A stretch of 64,000 nt of DNA from Diplosphaera chodatii (lineage: Eukaryota > Chlorophyta > Trebouxiophyceae > Prasiolales > Stichococcaceae), in the NCBI GenBank assembly GCA_032358165.1, contig JAALGY010000010.1:1364001-1428000 (forward strand), given 5' to 3'. Positions 24,136-35,200 of this stretch are shown piece after piece. The notes beneath the pieces were generated by a model. That model was not told where the DNA came from. It saw nothing but the letters and a program-made list of their open reading frames with translations, and searched no databases. The number at the start of each line of letters is the position of its first letter. The first letter of the stretch is position 1. The position numbers and the translations under genes are program-made.

Positions 24136-27100
24136 AAGCTGCTGCTGATGATGCAGCAGGTGCAGCACGCTTGGCGGCATGTGCGCAGGCAGCTGCTGCG
24201 GCGCTGGCTGGGCTGCCTGGTCAGCAGATGCGCCTGACCCAGCTGGGCTGCTGTGCAGCCGGTGACCGGCGTCTGCAGACTGCTGCACTGGCGTGACGGC
24301 TGCAGAGCCCAGCTGCGGCTGCTGACGAAGCTGCACATCAGGCGTGCTGGCAGACGGTGGCATGAGGTTAGCTGCATTAGCGGCTTGCTGTGCCGCTGAC
24401 TGCTGGTGTGACGCGGCTGGGCTGCTCTGTGCCGCACCCTGCTGCTCCTGCAGCGCTGTCAGCAGTCACATGTGCTTGCGGCCATCCTGGTCGCCAAGCA
24501 GCTGCGCAGCCAGCAGCTCTGGCTGCGACAGAGAGGCCGCCTGCATGGCAGGCATGTGTGGAGTTCAGGATGAATGGTCGGCAAACGCTGAAAGATTGAC
24601 CCCATGCGCCACCGGTGGGCGCACCCGATGCGCCACGCTGATGCAGCACTGTCATGACAGCAGGGTGCTGCACAATGCACAACTGATGCAATTGCAGGCC
24701 CGGCCAGCAAATGATTGGATGTACACAGGTGACCTACACATTCCCAAGGGCTCATGGCTGGCTGGCTTGCTGGCGCACATGCTGCTAAGAAGAAGGGCTC
24801 CAGGGCATCTGCCGCTGCCGAGGCCGCATGCAGCCTAGCCTGCACTCCTGCCGCCGCTCCTGCTGCCGCCGCCCAGGTGTCTCCAGAGCCTACGTAGAGC
24901 GGATGACCCTATGATGGGAGATTGTCGATGATGAGACCTGACATAAAGCGCAGAGTGGTTCCCATCGTGCTGAAGCATGAACCAGTTTAGCAATGTATGC
25001 ACGATGTGAGTGGCAGATCTCTAGACGCGTTACAAAAGTATGTCCATCACAGCCAACAGGAAGCAATTCGGTGAGATACGAGGGCAGGTTTGCACCGCCC
25101 TGCACACCCGCAGTCCAGGGGTCACTGGCGGCTGCAGCTGCTGCCGCCTCCGCCTCCGCAGCGGCGGACGCAGTAAGCCGGGCCACCAGGCCCCCGACAA
25201 TGTGCCGGGGCAGCTCCGCCAGCAGCCGCAGCTGCCGCCCAGCGTGCAGGAGCTGCTGCGCAAGGCCTTCCAGAAATGCCGGTGCCACTACCTGTAGGGC
25301 TGTATGTACACCCAATCATGGGATGGGACGGCCTGCGTGCTCAACATGACGACCCCTGCACATTTTGCATGTTATGTGTGAGTTGGAAGACTCTGCGCAG
25401 GCTCATGGATGGCACAGCATGCAGGGCTGCTGCTGGGCATCAGACCTCTGGGCGCACAAGCGGCCTTGCCCCCAAAAGCCACGAAACCAGCCTGTGAGTG
25501 ACATGACGCCACCTCCCAAACAAGATCAGTGCTCAAACCAACCAGAGTTGCGGAATAAGCGCTGCAAACCCGGCTGATGTTGCATGTGAGCAGCAGGGCG
25601 TCGCGGTGGAGCACCAGGCCCGCGCCGCCGCCAGCCAGGGCCGCAGCGCCCCGCCCAGCAGCCAGCGCGCCAGCGGCGCCTGCGCGGCGTCCCGGCTCCC
25701 AGCTTCCCCACAGCCGATCCAGCAGCGCCAGGCCACCGCCTGTAGTGATGTGCTGGCTTCTGAGTAGACCGGGCACATAGGAGTGCTCATGTTACCAACC
25801 CTTTCAAGGACACCTGGCTGGAGGCCTGGAGCAGCTACTGCATAGATCATAGCGATGTGGGCCCTTGGTGGTTCTTTCAGAAGGTGATTACGATATCCCG
25901 TTTGAGTGCCAAGGTTACCTGCGGCGGCACAGCAACAGGCGAAGGGTGCTAAAATCAGGCTTCTGCGGCAAGTCAACAGCGTGAGGTGCTGGTGCCGACG
26001 GCAGCGCCTGCAGTGCTGCGTCCTGCCACGCCAGCACCAGCTGCCAAACCCCTACACAGCAGCAGGTTCACGCATTCAGCTCCCGCTGCTGGATGCTGTC
26101 TGGCAACTCGGCACCACAACAACAAGAGTGCTGCTCTATCTATGAACCTCTCCAGCTTTTGACTATGAATATGCACCGAAGAGTCAATCCACCACAACAC
26201 CCAAGCATGTGCCCTTACAGCTGTCACTCTCGACAAGGTCTCATTCTGACAGCCAACTACAGTGTGTACCTGCAGAACCGCGCCTCCGTTGCTGATGGGT
26301 GCAACAGCCGCAGCCATGAAGTCCAGTTGCATGCGCAGCCGTGCGGCTGCCAGCAGCTGCGCCAGCAACGCGGCCCACGGCGGCCCGCAGCCGTGTGCTT
26401 GCCGCCGCTGCCGCTGCAGGTTTCAGGGCGTGCAAGCGCCGACCGGCGTTCCTGAGACATTCAATAGTGGCAAACTGCAATGCTCAGCAATTGGCAAAGC
26501 ATTTGTCAGGTGCCGGGACTGCACATTGTCACTCACGCACGCCATGGGCTGGTGTTGTACCGGCCTGATGTCTGCTCCCGGTCGGGTCTGGCATATACAC
26601 ATGCGGTGAGCAGCCACTCAGCTGAGGGAGTAGTGGTGGCAAGTCGAATGCACATCTGCCATGACCTGCACAGCAAGCAGCGCCATGTGCACAAGCTGCG
26701 CCTCGTCTACCGCCTCGAACTGCACCGGCGCTTCTGCAAATACCCGCGCTGGAGGCTCAGCATCAGCGGCTGGCAGCAAGCGCATGGGGAGCGTGCGTGC
26801 TGCCAAGTCCGCCCTGGGCATCTGCCGCTGTCGGCATTGCTGCTGCTGCATGCAGCTGGCTGCGGGGCTCAGGACTTCACTGCGGGATGCTGGGGTGCTG
26901 CTGGATCTGCTTTCCCTGCTCCTCTGCATCGCTCGCGTCGGCCCAGCCGGTGCTATTGCCTGGCTTTGCGCCGGCTGCCTGCAGAAGCGTCGGGTGTGGG
27001 CCACAGGAGCCCGGCATGCCATCTGCTGACCGTGCATAGCTGCCCCTGTTGGCGGCGGCTGCCAGCGTGGCAGCGGCACCTGCATCTGCAATCCTGCCAG

Positions 27101-28029
27101 TACGCAGCAGGGTGGCCAGCTGGGGGCGGCGGCTGCGGCTGCCGCAGCCGCTGAGCAGCGGCCGATGCTGCAGCAGGGCCGCTGGCGGTGCTGACGCCCC
27201 CAACCAGCTGCAGCCGGACGTCCGAGCTGTGTTCCAGGCCCAGCATGTCTGCCATAGCTGCTGATAGCGCCTGAACAACCGCTCTGGGGCACCCACTGCG
27301 GCGATAGGGTCCGCAGCCACAACAGCGTCGCTGTCCCAGCTGAATGCTGCGCTGCTATCTCCACGCCCACTGGCACATCTGACTGCACCAGCTTCCTGTT
27401 TGCCAGCGCTGCCACTCAGAACCCCGTTGCTGAGCTTCGGGACCCCGTTCCAGCTTGCGGCAGCAGAGGCGCAGGCGGCCGTAGCCCTGCTACGGTGCTG
27501 CAGGTTGGGAGCCGACACCACAGGTAATCAGCGCTCCGGACAGCATCAACACATCGGGCTCCGCAGCGCACGCCCGCACCTGTGCCGCGGGCGGGTAGGC
27601 TGCAGCATGCACGGTTCGGTTATTTTGCAGGTAGCTGAGCAGCCAACAGCATTGGTCCATCCAAGCTGCCTTAGCAGTCACACACCTCAGCTGAGTGTGC
27701 AGGGCGTACTGTGAGCGTACTCTGCACAATACAGGCGGCACAGGACCTACAGCAGTACTTGACATGCACCTGCCAGCCGAGGTCGCGGTATTTCCATCAT
27801 TCCCGGCCGCCCCTGTGGCTGCTCGTGCGGCTGCCACCCTGCAGCGACTAACTGCGTCCAGCGCCGGCCGCACGCCACCCTGCAACAGACAACCCCCTTC
27901 AACGCACACTTTGTGCTCGCCCGAAGGCAGTCAGCGCACCCAGCCTTTGGGTCTTTGTATGTGTGGGCGCGCCTGCGGTCGCCGTAGGGTGGGCACCTGC
28001 AGCTGCAGCAGCAGCGAGAGCAGCGCCTC
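22078..28029 (-). pseudogene. GCP6-like gamma-tubulin complex component, truncated and frameshifted left copy
   Basis: This is the left copy of the full gene at 32298-40596. The C-terminal exon (stop at 22078) and the blocks for the terminal helices, the grip2 core (LRLGRHLQLLRQV, VRAVIAMPIAAQHACASRAC), FLEGLAQQLLHAGRQLRLLA and LALLDRLW are recognisable. The copy is broken in several ways. The 5' end stops inside the equivalent of exon 4 near 28029, so exons 1-3 and the start are absent. The first bases of the exon 6 equivalent (near 27580) carry a net 4-base gain, followed by a 2-base gain near 27525. The grip1 exon near 25700 is shifted by one base. A stop interrupts the segment after LLAAQLLGDQDG near 24472. 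The coiled-coil exons 13-15 of the full copy are missing, as if about 1.3 kb between 24840 and 25090 were deleted. A (CTG)10 tract lies at 24104. A truncated transcript is possible, but a working protein is unlikely. Confidence 0.85.
24104..24135 (+). repeat. CTG/CAG trinucleotide tract
   Basis: Ten uninterrupted CTG units plus two bases. On the minus strand it lies in the exon 17 equivalent of the GCP6-like pseudogene. The full copy has a shorter, interrupted Gln-rich stretch (QQLQQQREE) at the corresponding place. Confidence 0.9.
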
Positions 28030-28105
28030 ATCAGCCTGCGGTTTTGGGTGGGCGCAGGGGATGGTGTAGGTGGTGATCGGTCCATCGTCGGTGTGGACGG
28101 GGTGA
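28030..28105 (+). pseudogene. Fossil of the terminal eIF3b intron/exon at the duplication junction
   Basis: The stretch from about 28030 matches the end of the last eIF3b intron, then from about 28057 to the TGA at 28103-28105 it matches the last eIF3b exon (17814-17864). Shared landmarks are a gcag acceptor, GGTGATCGG, CCATC and GTGTGGACGGG followed by TGA. It is 3 bases shorter, has an in-frame TAG by substitution and has no upstream eIF3b exons. It marks the left breakpoint of the right-hand duplication unit. Confidence 0.82.
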
Positions 28106-29073
28106 GCGGTGCGGGGCAGCGTTCAAGTCGACGGCACGCTGTAAGCTCTCCAAATAGCTTGCTGCAGTGCGTGGGTGATGCTTCACATCAAGTCGTGGAG
28201 TGTGTTATGTTGCAGCACACCTGTGCTATATATGACCCGCATGACCGACCTGCAGTAGGGTGCAGCGTGGCTGATGGATGTCTTTCTGCATCGCTACTGG
28301 CTGACATGTTTGCCACGCATGCTAGCCCTGTGTCCTCGTGGTTGAGTTCCGGCAGAGGGTGGGCTGCTCCTCGTCATACGAGATAAGTAGCTGTTGATTG
28401 AGCGGTGCCGCCGCACACCCGGCCTTCTGATCACAGGATCTCTACAGACAGGCGGTGCAGTGCTGGCAGCCAGCGTGGCATGATGTGGCATAACGCTACA
28501 CGGCACGATCTAGACAATCTAGCTAGCATGACGTGTCAGCGTGATGTGCATCCGCTGCCTCACACTTCATATGCGGTGCAGCACACTGTGGCTTTGCAGC
28601 ATCCGCAATCCCTATACTAGCGAGTGCACAATGCAGCCGCGCGGGTCTTGAGACATCACCTAACACACCGACGCGTGAGGTTTCGGCACCTGCCGTGCGG
28701 CAAAAGTCCGGGTACGCCGTCAACGCACGGAGGTGCGCAAGTCAGTGCGTCAGAACCTGTGTATATCCGTGCACGTCTAGCTGATGGCCGTTGGCGCGTG
28801 TATAAGAGTGGTGTGCGACGGCCTCTGTCAACTTTAGGGCAGAGCGCGTTGCGCTGTATTATTCCGCTCGTATCCGGCCCAAGGCCGGTGAAGTGGCAGA
28901 TCTGTGGGGCCAGTCAGAATGAATGCTTGCTAAAGTTCGTATGCTTGCTTTGCTGATGGTTCCGGGATGGACGGTCCAGGCCCAGCACAGGCTGCATGAT
29001 TCTTTGGTGGTGACGTGCGGCCTCTATGCTGGCGCAGGATAGGACCGCCTGCACAGCCAAGCGCTGCTGCACG
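28106..29073. other. Upstream region of secreted gene B
   Basis: About 970 bases that align with the gene A upstream region (17865-18892), including a block with ACGATCTAGACAATCTAG near 28505 and the sequence just before the start codon. This is the presumed promoter of gene B. No coding segment is seen. Confidence 0.6.
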
Positions 29074-31497
29074 ATGAAAATCAGGCTAATGATGCTGGCG
29101 GGACTCCTGGTGGGGTGCGCAGCGGCGAGCGCGGCGGCGGTGGCCCCGGCAGTGCGCCCGCTGGCAGGCGTCATCGGCGGCAGCGAGGATCCTTCGGTGC
29201 GCTGTGGTGCAGATGCTTGTTTGGTGTTGAAATGCATGTTTATTGGCTTCTGTTGGAGCGTGGACCTGCTGCGTGTGTAGTTTCGGGGGTAGGATCCTTT
29301 TCAGCCCTACTGCAACCTGCGGCGCGTCAGCCGTTGCGAGCCAAAATTCGACTGTCCTTCAACTATGAGTGCCTCTTGCTTGCTGTAAGCACCGCATCCA
29401 CACATGTCACTCAGGTGTCAGCCCTGCTGGAGCCCCGCAGCGTGCGATCTGGTGCTGGCAGGGCTCGCAGTTTGAAGCTTCAGGACGACATGGCGCGATG
29501 CCAGCAGGTACACTATCTCAGCTGGAGCAACATGTATATGCTGACGCTTCCGTGAAGCACGTGGCGCTGGGTGCACAGCCCCTGTTATGCCGTGACAGAC
29601 ACATAATCTGTGCAGCTGGCCTCTGCAACAGCGCGGGGCAACAAAGAGGGAATAAACTTATTCTATTATATTTCTATCCCCCTTGGCATTATGTCACAGC
29701 CTGTGTGGCCAGACCACTCCGTACTGTACGTCCAACGTGTGGTCGTAGTCCAGATGTGAATATTAAACACGTTCCCTTGGACTGCTTTCGTCTGACTGTA
29801 CGTCCTACCATGCAGCGTAACGGCGACCAGTGCCTGACGTGCGCTTACACCATCAATGGCAACGGCAATGCCAAGCCGTCCTGCTGCACGGCGGTGCGGG
29901 ATGCCAGCATGTACAGCGTGCTGGGCTGCGAAGTTGGTGAGCCCAAACCCTGTGGATGCAAAACGTTGCATGGCCAGACCTGCTGAGGTGCAGCCTTTTA
30001 GCGGCGCACACATCATGTGACCTGTCGCTGGTGTCTGGATTCCACCTGCCTTGCATTGTGGCAGCTGCAAGGCAGCCACCGTTGGAGTGATCGCAGTTGC
30101 AATGCTGCAGTTCCGGGGCCTGGCTTCTATGCCGGTAAGCGCGGTGTGCTGCTGTCTTGTCCGGCGGGAAGCTTCAAGGCGGAGGCGGGCTTTGGCACTT
30201 GCAGCCCCTGTGACGCGCCCCAGCAATACAGCAGCCAGGCCGGCGCGGCATCGTGCAGCGTGTGCCCACGCAGTCGGCGGCGCCGTGGACCGCACCCACA
30301 CTATATGCAGTGCGTGCCTGCTTGTTTGCAATTTTGTCACGGCTGTCCACCCCGCTTGCCAGTGAGGACCACACAGCGCTGCATGGGAGTGGCTGTCGTG
30401 CGTTGAGTGCGTGTGCAGGTTTGCTTCCAGCCCTGTCGTTCATGAGCGGCATCACATGCGCGCCGGTACTAGGGCAGCATTTTGCTTGGTTGGGTCAGCG
30501 AAAGCCACACTCACCAGATGTGCTGTGCACTGCAGCACCGCCATCCCCCCCACCGTCCCCACCACCATCCCCGCCGCCATCGCCGCCGCCATCACCCCCA
30601 CCGTCCCCACCCCCATCCCCGCCGCCGCCGCCCCCCAGCCCGCCTCCGCATCCACCGCCATCCCCTCCGCCATCCCCGCCGCCGGCGCCGCCGCCCCCAA
30701 GCCCGCCTCCGCAGCCACCGCCATCCCCTCCACCTTCCCCACCGCCATCGCCGCCGCCCTGTCCCGTTTTTTCGTCTACAAGAAATCCACGGGGTGCAGC
30801 TTGCAGCGCTGCCTGCGGCGGCTGCCCACGAGGCCTCAACTGTGTCGATGGGAGTTGCGGTGAGCAACTGGATGCATGCCCGCGCATGCGCATGCGCATG
30901 CCTTTGCTTTGCAGAGCAGCAATAGATGCTCAACTACTCAAACTCAGCACTGGACTGTGCTTCTCGCAGCTGCCCGGGAATGAGGCCTATGCTGTTAATC
31001 CCGCTGCTCCTCCTGCTTGTGTGCAGCGTGTGATATAGGAGTGGCAAAGGGTGGCGCATGCAACCCCTTCTGCTTCTTCTGCGCCAATGGCCTTCGCTGC
31101 CTGGCCTCCACTTTCGTTTGCAGTGAGTCCCATACCCGGAGCAGGCATGCCTCAAGACGAGAAGCACGGCAAGAGTGCTGTCGAATACACGGTTCATGCA
31201 AGTGCATTAGCATCTGGCTACTGATGAGCGTTTCATGCATCTGCACCAGCACAACCTTTGGTACGCATGTCTGCGTCGAGCCTCCTGGTTTGGTTCATGC
31301 ATGCCCTCAACAATAGTCATTTGTATGCCCACTGCATCTGAGCTGCTGCCTTTACAGGTTGCGATGGATTTGCTGGGCAGACTTGCGGCAATGATATATG
31401 CGACGCCAGCACGTGTCAGTCTGAGTACCCTTGCCGTTTGAGTACAAACCAGTGCGATCTTCCAGGATTTGATGGAGTTCCTGCCAAGCTTGGATGA
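29074..31497 (+). CDS. Secreted Cys-rich / SPPP-rich protein, copy B (frameshift in exon 4)
   Basis: This is the paralogue of gene A with the same seven-exon plan: 29074-29196, 29415-29507, 29816-29936, 30111-30309, 30536-30859, 31027-31122 and 31358-31497. The signal peptide is MKIRLMMLAGLLVGCAAASA. The GCC2/GCC3-type segment (PGFYAGKRGVLLSCPAGSF), a longer PPSPPP rod, the CSAACGGCPRGLNC module and a new C-terminal tail are present. Exon 4 is 199 bases against 195 in A because of a net 4-base gain at about 30269-30273, which shifts the frame after CSVCP and would turn the proline rod into another reading frame. All other junctions keep phase. Because exon 4 is phase 1 at both ends, skipping it, or using the GTAAGC donor at 30135, would restore the frame. 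It is either a recent pseudogene or a gene relying on alternative splicing. Confidence 0.72.
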
Positions 31498-32297
31498 CGT
31501 GCATCATCGTGTGAGTTCCATTCGCCACCAGTGCCCATGCATGCCAGTATGTTGACACAGCACAGTACTTCCCGTGCTTCTCGTGCTGTCAGCTCAATGT
31601 TACTATTCTACGTGATGGATGTGGCTTGGCACCGACATTGCTATAATAATGTATGCGCGTATGGGGACGTGAGGGATATAGATGGCGAGGGGGCATTCAG
31701 CCGATGGGCTATGTAGCATACAAGAGTGTCTGCTGGTGTATACCTGTTGTCTGCATTGTGGTGCATAGGGACCTGTGATTTGTTTGTTGCACATGCTATC
31801 GTATGAGTCGAGGCACTACTGCTCGGCGTGGTGATCAGTCTATCTGTCACATGGAAGTCGTAGTGCATAATCTTGTGTACCACTGCCTACCTTGTAAGCA
31901 GTAGGACTAGAACACCAGGTTATGTGTGCAGCACAGGCCGTGCAACGAATGCCCAGCAACATGTACAACCAGCAACGTATTTATCTAGTGTGCTGTGCAC
32001 ATCAGGTGTGAACTCCAGACGTCCATTACTGAGCAGTGTGCGATTGCTTCTTTCGGATGCTGCAGCCTAGTCTCAAGTTCAGGCCGCGGATGCTGTATCT
32101 GCACGCCTTTCCTGTTGCATGCGAGGCTTTGGCAATGCAGCGACGAATCGTATCACAGGATTGCGATGGCCATTGCAGCGCTGCTAGCACCACGGCACGG
32201 AAAATGCCCCAATCCCTACCTACATTATTTTTCGTGCATCGCAACGTCAGCAGCACAGCAAGCAGCAAGCATGTGGCTGTAGACCTGTCTCCATGCA
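31498..32297. other. Convergent intergenic region between gene B and GCP6
   Basis: About 800 bases holding the gene B 3' UTR (TGTAA near 31892) and the GCP6 3' UTR. Parts match 21.3-22.1 kb through the duplication. No gene is seen. Confidence 0.55.
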
Positions 32298-35200
32298 CTA
32301 CAGCTGTACCCCCACAGTCGCCAGCGCAGCAGCAGCCGCCTCCACCGCAGCCCAGCCCTCAGCGCAGCCGACCGCTGCGCTGTACACCTCAGCATCCCTC
32401 GCAGCTTCCTGCTGCCGGCCCTCCCGCCGCATCCTCTCAGCCGCCGCCACCCTGCACACGACACCACACCCACAGCCAGCCTTGCAAGCCTGTGCGGCAT
32501 TGGCTGCACAGCAGAATGCAGGCAGCTCGTTGCATGTCACTGGCCGACCGAGATGAAATGCATGCTTTAGAGAGCACCGACTTTTGCCCAGGAGCGATGC
32601 CCTTGCTGCAAAGAGGCCTGCCAAGTCCCGCGCACCGCAGGCGCTGCAGGGGGCTGAGCAGCGCGGCGGCGGCAGACAGCGCCGCCAAATGCGCGGGCCG
32701 CTGCACCGCGGCAGCTGCGGCTGCGGCGGCGTCGGCGGTGAAGGCGCGTATGGCGGCCGCCAGGGCCGCCGCATCTGCAGCCGCCTGCGCATGTCAGGCG
32801 GTCAGGTGATCATGCAGGTGTCACCAGACTCGTGGCAGCAGGCAACCCCTTCCGACTGAGGCAAAGCTGCAGGCCGGTAGCCATCCAGCAATGCAGACCC
32901 TGAGGGCACCATCAGCAAATGCATATTACATTGGGCAATGCACATGAGTTAGGGATGGCAGCAGCGACTGGCTCCAGAGCACTCACCTGCATGTGCTGCT
33001 GCAGTCTATCCCACAGCGGCCCGTGCAGGTGCTCTGCCACCTCTGCCTGCAGCGCTGCAGCCGCAGCCGCCGCCTGCGCCCTGGCGAGGTGCAGCGATGC
33101 CAGCCGCGCCGCTGAGCTCGGATCTGCGGCGCCCAGGTGGTTTTTGCCGGGTGAACCAGGAGCAATACGAGCAGGGTGTATCTATAAAGCATCAATGCAG
33201 CATACATGAATATGGTAGCATGATACGCCACCTAATGAACTTGGTAGCCGCTACAGGGTGCTTCCTGAAGTATCCAGCTCCCAGCATTCTGCATGTGCTG
33301 CCAGAAAACTCATCACCGCAACACATGAGTCACTCCACTGCAAGCTTGGAGCATGAACAATACCTGAGTCGGTGGGCGTGACTGACGGCAGCGCCAGCCA
33401 TAGCCGCTGCGCTGCAACCGCAATGCGCTGCGGCTGCAGCAAGGTTCGAAGCACCGCATTGCATGCCGCCAGGTCCTCCTGCAGGCACCAATGCCACGAC
33501 AAAGGGTACTTGCAGTAGTCGCATGCACCCCACGCATGTCCACCGCGGCAACCTTTTTGATGTGCTCATGTGCAGCCTTGAGGCCCACGCTACCATGCAC
33601 AGCATGTCAGGTTTTAGATTTCAGGCGGTCACCTCAGTGATGAGCTCCGTCAGCGGCCATGTCAGCCGCCACCGCAGCACCACACGATCGAAAGCATCCA
33701 GCCCGTCTGCTGACCTGGGTGCTGCACCTACCGGCTGGGGGCGGCTGGCAGCAGGAAGCAGGTCGCCCTCCAGCCCTGCCAGCAGCGGCTCCCCAGCAAG
33801 GGACGACTCCTGCGAAGACACCTCACCAGATGGCTGCGGCATTTTCATTTGATCATGTCCTATCTAGTGACAAGCACATGCTGTAACCTGCCGTACATGC
33901 TGACCTTGCTTGACCAAAACCGCAATGTGCCATTGCAACTTACTAGGTGCTCCTCTTACAAAACCTTCAGGCACCTGCATGGCATCCTCCAGCGCGGCAT
34001 CCACATCAGAAGCCGTCAGCCCGGTAGGCCCGGCGGCTGCTGTCAGCCGTGACGCAAAGGCATCCACAAAGTCGCCGGCGCCCCCAAGGAACACCCGGCG
34101 CAGCAGCTGCAGGTGCCGCCCCAGCTGCAGCTCATTGCACAGGACCCTGCGCAGCGGCACACACGGCCAGCTTTGCGAGAACTGGAAGTTCAGATACAGC
34201 CGTCCTTGCCAAGCGCAGTTGCTCCAAGGTAGTGGAATCTTCTGAGATGTGCTGTTCAGGATTTTGTCTGCATGCTGCCAACCCTGTCATTGCTCACCCC
34301 AGGCAGGCCCGGCTCACACAGGCGTGCTGTGCAGCGATGGGCTCCACAATGACTGCCCGCACCACCACGGCTGTCGGCAACATGACTTCTTCCCTCTGCT
34401 GCTGGAGCTGCTGATGGCGTGTTGAAGGCAATGCCACCGGCAGCAGCGGCAGCATCGGCTGTGCTGCCTGATCGGCAGAAGCAGCTGAATTAGCGGGATC
34501 GCTTGGCAGCTGTTGACCATCGTCTGCTGCTGGGAGCTGCGCTGCTGTTCTGGTTGCATACTCCAGCTGCGGCTGCTGAGGAAGCGGTACATCGGGCACA
34601 TGCTCAGGAGCAGACCTTGCCTCAGACACAGCGGCGGCTGCATGCGCCACCGTCTGATCCGGCAAGTCTGACTGTTCTGTGCTGGGCCCAGCTCTCGGAT
34701 CATCTCCTGCGACAGGCAGCCCTAGCATCGACGGTGCTGCCGCTATGCTGTCAGCTGGCTGTGCGCTGCCACTGTCGCCGCCCAGCAGCTGAGCCGCCAG
34801 GAGCTCTGGCGGCGCAAACAGGCCGCCTGCACAGCGGGCACCTCAGACTCATGGGGGTAGACAACTGACATGCACCGGCGCAGCAGTGCTCAAGGCCGAT
34901 CTAGCGTCGACGCTAGATAGGACGAGTCGTGAAAGGCAGCAGGGTGCTGCGTCACCTGGCGTACTGCTGCTAGATAGAGAACTGAAGACGAGGCGAGGGT
35001 TTGCAACACGTCATGGGGTGACTTTCCGGGACGCAGGGCGCACCTGCGACTGAGAAGGAGCGCTCCAGGGCATCCGCAGCGACCGAGGCGGCGTGCTGCA
35101 CCAGGGCTGGCAGTCCGGCTGTCTCGGCCTGGAACAGAAGCAGTAACTGGAAATCGGCCGGGACGGCCTGTGCACCTACCACTAACGCAGTCCCATTATG

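Larger units (their letters stand above)
17800..28029 (+). repeat. Tandem segmental duplication, left copy (about 10.2 kb)
   Basis: This unit starts in the last intron/exon of eIF3b and ends inside a GCP6-like gene. It contains secreted gene A on + and a GCP6-like pseudogene on -. The right copy (28030 to about 39752) has the same order and strands. Matching landmarks include the eIF3b terminal exon (17814 against about 28055), the upstream block with GTTGATTGAGCGGTGCCG (about 18190 and 28390), the start codons 18893 and 29074, the intergenic blocks near 21.7 and 31.9 kb, and the GCP6 stop codons at 22078 and 32298. The left unit is shorter because its GCP6 copy has lost about 1.3-1.5 kb. End points are good to a few tens of bases. 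Confidence 0.88.

Noticed and set aside
22359..28069. Numerous 70-230 codon open frames on both strands in 22-28 kb
   Set aside because: They are fragments or shadows of the decayed GCP6 copy. None shows its own start context, signal or conserved domain.
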